A stretch of DNA of 8,794 nt from Halobacteriovorax sp. (GTDB lineage: Bacteria; Bdellovibrionota; Bacteriovoracia; Bacteriovoracales; Bacteriovoracaceae): NCBI GenBank assembly GCA_002686115.1, contig NZAF01000002.1, positions 1-8,794 of the forward strand. The letters are read 5' to 3'. Shown here piece by piece: positions 6,891-8,794 of the stretch. The notes beneath the pieces are model-generated. The model worked only from the letters and a program-made list of their open reading frames with translations, did no database searches and was not told the origin of the DNA. The position numbers and the translations under genes are program-made. The stretch's first letter is position 1. The number at the start of each line of letters is the position of its first letter.

Positions 6891-7130
6891 TATATGTATA
6901 TAAAGTGAAGTTAGAACTAAATATAAATTGTGCCAACGGCCCTATGTAAATTAGTGACTTATATCGCTCGGATGTAAGTTATTTTCAGAAACTGTCATAT
7001 AGCTATGAAATTATTTCACCATATTTATGGGCAATGGTGACCTTTTGGCCTTTTAACCACCTCAAATTTCAAGGAAAAATTTGCTAGGTCGCTGTTTACG
7101 GGAAAAACAAAGAAAATAAATGAAATTGAT
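6891..7130. other. divergent intergenic region between coiled-coil gene and histidine kinase
   Basis: About 240 non-coding bases that must hold promoters for both directions. For the minus strand, TTGGCA (6936-6931) is a fair -35 but the hexamer 17 bases on, TAACTT (6913-6908), is a poor -10. For the plus strand, TTTTCA (6982-6987) and TATGAA (7004-7009), 16 bases apart, are a weak pair. GATGTAAGT plus TATTTTCAGA (6971-6989) repeats two words found upstream of the small secreted gene. CAAATTT and AAATTTG (7063-7069, 7077-7083) form a seven-bp dyad. None of these is strong enough to call alone. Confidence 0.35.
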
Positions 7131-8794
7131 ATGAAAGAATTAGAGAATATAAATACATTAATTGATAATGCAGGTGATTTCATCGTTGTTCTAGACGAGA
7201 ATTTTCATCCTCTCTATGCTAATTTTCAAGCGCTTGAGAGCTTAGCAATCAGCAAAGAACAGCTTCTAGACAAGGGCCTTAAGTTCTTCGTTCACCCTGA
7301 TGATATCAAAGTCATCATGGATCTTAGAAAAAGGCTTCTCGGCAATCCTGACATCCCTATTACAGAGAAAATTCGCTACATATCTAAAGATGGAAAGATC
7401 TTACAGTACGAGACGAATTGCACTTATATAAGTGAGATAAAAAATACGATTGTGATTAATAGAAATCTTGAAGTCATGATCGGACAAGCAAATATATATG
7501 ATCAGGCCAAGAAATTAGCAAAAATCGGTGTCTGGGAATATTGTATTGAGACAAATGTTCTTTATTGGGATGATTTTGTCTATGAAATTTACGAACTTAA
7601 TAAGAAATCAGAAATAAGCTTTGATCGAATGAGACAATTCTTTAGAAAAGAGTCTCTTAAAACTTTTGACGAAGAATATATAAAACTTTCTGAAAATGGC
7701 ACCCCTCTAGATCTCCAACTTAATTTTATTTCTGGAAAATTTAAACCTTCGACAGCAAGGTTTACAGGAAAATTAGTTACAGGAAAAGTAAATAAGATCG
7801 TTGGAACCATTCAGGATCTTACCGACCAAAGAAGATTAGAGAGAAAGTCTGAGGACTATAAAGAGGCGGTGGATAAATCCTCAATTGTCTCCATCACTGA
7901 TAGAGATGGGATTATTTCTGAGGTTAATGACCTCTTTTGTGAACTCTCTGGGTATAAAAGAGATGAGTTAATAGGTAACAAGCATACAGTTGTTAATTCT
8001 GGCTTTCACCCTAATGATTTTTGGGTAGACCTTTGGAAGAGAATTAGTGCGGGAAGAATTTGGACCGGAGAAATTAAAAATCAAAAGAAAAATGGTGATT
8101 ACTTCTGGGTAAATACCACGATCATCCCTTTTAAAAATTCTGTTAATACTATTTATCAATATCTCTGTATTCAAACTGACATTTCAGATAGTAAGAGAAT
8201 GACTGAAGAATTAATGGTAAGTGAAAAACTTAGTTCCATTGGTGAGATCTCAGCTCAAATTCTACATGAGGTCATGACTCCCCTATCAATCATCTCTTTA
8301 AGTATTGAAAACCTAGAAGAGGATATTGATGAGCTTCAACTTGAAGGAGATATAAAGACTTCTATATCAAAGAACCTCTGTGAAGTGATGAAGAGTTATG
8401 ATAGGATTGAAAAAATCTTTGAAAATATGAGAAGCCTTCTCGTTCAAAAAAGTGGTGAAGATACTGAAGCTATTTCAGTCAAAGAAACATTTTTAAAATC
8501 ATTAAGCTTAGTGAACGCTAAACTTACTTCAAAAGATATCGAACTTAAGATTGATGATCTTGGAGATGAAGAGATCGTCTGTTCTACTTCAGAGCTCTCT
8601 CAAGTCTTTATTAATCTTTTAAATAATGCTGTCGATGCTATTTCTGACCTTGACGAGAGATGGATTCAAGTTTCTACAAGAATCGAAGGTGCCATGACGA
8701 AGATTATTTTTACAGACAGTGGGAAGGGAATCCCAGAGGAAGTAAGAGTTAAAATCTTTGAGAACCTATTTACAACTAAAGGTGATAAAAAAGG
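7131..8794 (+). CDS. soluble PAS-PAS-PAS sensor histidine kinase (3' partial)
   Basis: Two-component sensor kinase that should autophosphorylate on H379 and pass phosphate to a response regulator not seen here. The 554 visible residues hold no membrane segment, so it senses inside the cell. PAS 1 is about 5-115 and poorly conserved. PAS 2 is about 127-233, PAS_3-like, opening AKIGVWEYCIETN. PAS 3 is about 245-353, the most canonical, with FCELSGYKRDELIG and a PAC-like WTGEIKNQKKNGDYFWVN. The H-box reads ILHEVMTPL, the N-box INLLNNAVDAI with N499, the G1 box DSGKGI from D529, then the F-box FENLFTTK. The window ends just before the expected G2 GxGLGL motif. ATG 7131 is the first normal start in the frame after a stop at 7038, but it lacks a good ribosome site. 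It is divergent from the exported coiled-coil gene. No cofactor residue reveals the signal sensed. Confidence 0.92.
   Translation, partial: MKELENINTLIDNAGDFIVVLDENFHPLYANFQALESLAISKEQLLDKGLKFFVHPDDIKVIMDLRKRLLGNPDIPITEKIRYISKDGKILQYETNCTYISEIKNTIVINRNLEVMIGQANIYDQAKKLAKIGVWEYCIETNVLYWDDFVYEIYELNKKSEISFDRMRQFFRKESLKTFDEEYIKLSENGTPLDLQLNFISGKFKPSTARFTGKLVTGKVNKIVGTIQDLTDQRRLERKSEDYKEAVDKSSIVSITDRDGIISEVNDLFCELSGYKRDELIGNKHTVVNSGFHPNDFWVDLWKRISAGRIWTGEIKNQKKNGDYFWVNTTIIPFKNSVNTIYQYLCIQTDISDSKRMTEELMVSEKLSSIGEISAQILHEVMTPLSIISLSIENLEEDIDELQLEGDIKTSISKNLCEVMKSYDRIEKIFENMRSLLVQKSGEDTEAISVKETFLKSLSLVNAKLTSKDIELKIDDLGDEEIVCSTSELSQVFINLLNNAVDAISDLDERWIQVSTRIEGAMTKIIFTDSGKGIPEEVRVKIFENLFTTKGDKK

Noticed and set aside
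6880..6936. Start of the coiled-coil protein at the upstream in-frame ATG (6936), adding 19 residues
   Set aside because: No ribosome site before it, and it would bury the signal peptide. GGGAGGG with ATG 6879 explains everything better.
6930..6936. Sigma-54 (-24/-12) promoter from TTGGCAC on the minus strand
   Set aside because: The required GC of the -12 element is missing at the right distance.
7589..8174. Minus-strand open frames of 73 and 68 codons opposite the kinase
   Set aside because: The kinase frame is conserved and complete here; the antisense frames have no recognisable features.

Overview
The window is AT-rich (clearly below 50% GC) bacterial chromosome with dense, mostly single-gene units on both strands. 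The mix is an extracytoplasmic trypsin-like protease, a small Sec-exported cysteine protein, a very long Sec-exported coiled-coil protein and a soluble multi-PAS histidine kinase. Together with the Lys/Asn/Ile/Ser-rich codon choice, this suggests a Gram-negative with a rich periplasm. My best guess is the Bdellovibrionota, Bacteriovorax/Halobacteriovorax side. That is an inference from style; the window has no rRNA or marker gene to prove it. I see no tRNA, rRNA, insertion sequence, CRISPR array or integrase.

Layout. (1) 2-1663 (+): the 3' part of a gene that enters from the left edge. It encodes a chymotrypsin-fold (S1-like) protease domain followed by about 365 residues of unrecognised C-terminal region. 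(2) 1664-1780: a short intergenic stretch with a perfect 8-bp dyad and a repeated TGTAAGT motif. (3) 1781-2116 (+): a 111-residue secreted protein with four cysteines. (4) 2169-3062 (+): an alpha/beta hydrolase with a complete Ser-Asp-His triad and a promoter-like -10 element almost touching its ATG. (5) 3070-6879 (-): a 1269-residue exported protein, convergent with the hydrolase. It has a signal peptide, about 600 residues of coiled coil, two long tracts built on a strict four-residue period (glycine/small residue every fourth position, often followed by Phe/Tyr), one cysteine pair, and a beta-rich C-terminus. (6) 6880-7130: a divergent intergenic region. (7) 7131-8794 (+): a PAS-PAS-PAS-HisKA-HATPase histidine kinase, cut by the right edge before its G2 box.

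How they may work together. The genes do not form one obvious operon or a recognised defence or mobile system. The common thread is the cell envelope: a secreted protease, a small disulfide protein, and a long filament- or tether-like periplasmic/surface protein. The last is divergent from a cytosolic sensor kinase that could control it or an unseen downstream regulator. The most unusual item is the exported coiled-coil protein with its two GX3-type tetrad-repeat tracts; I do not recognise it as a described family.
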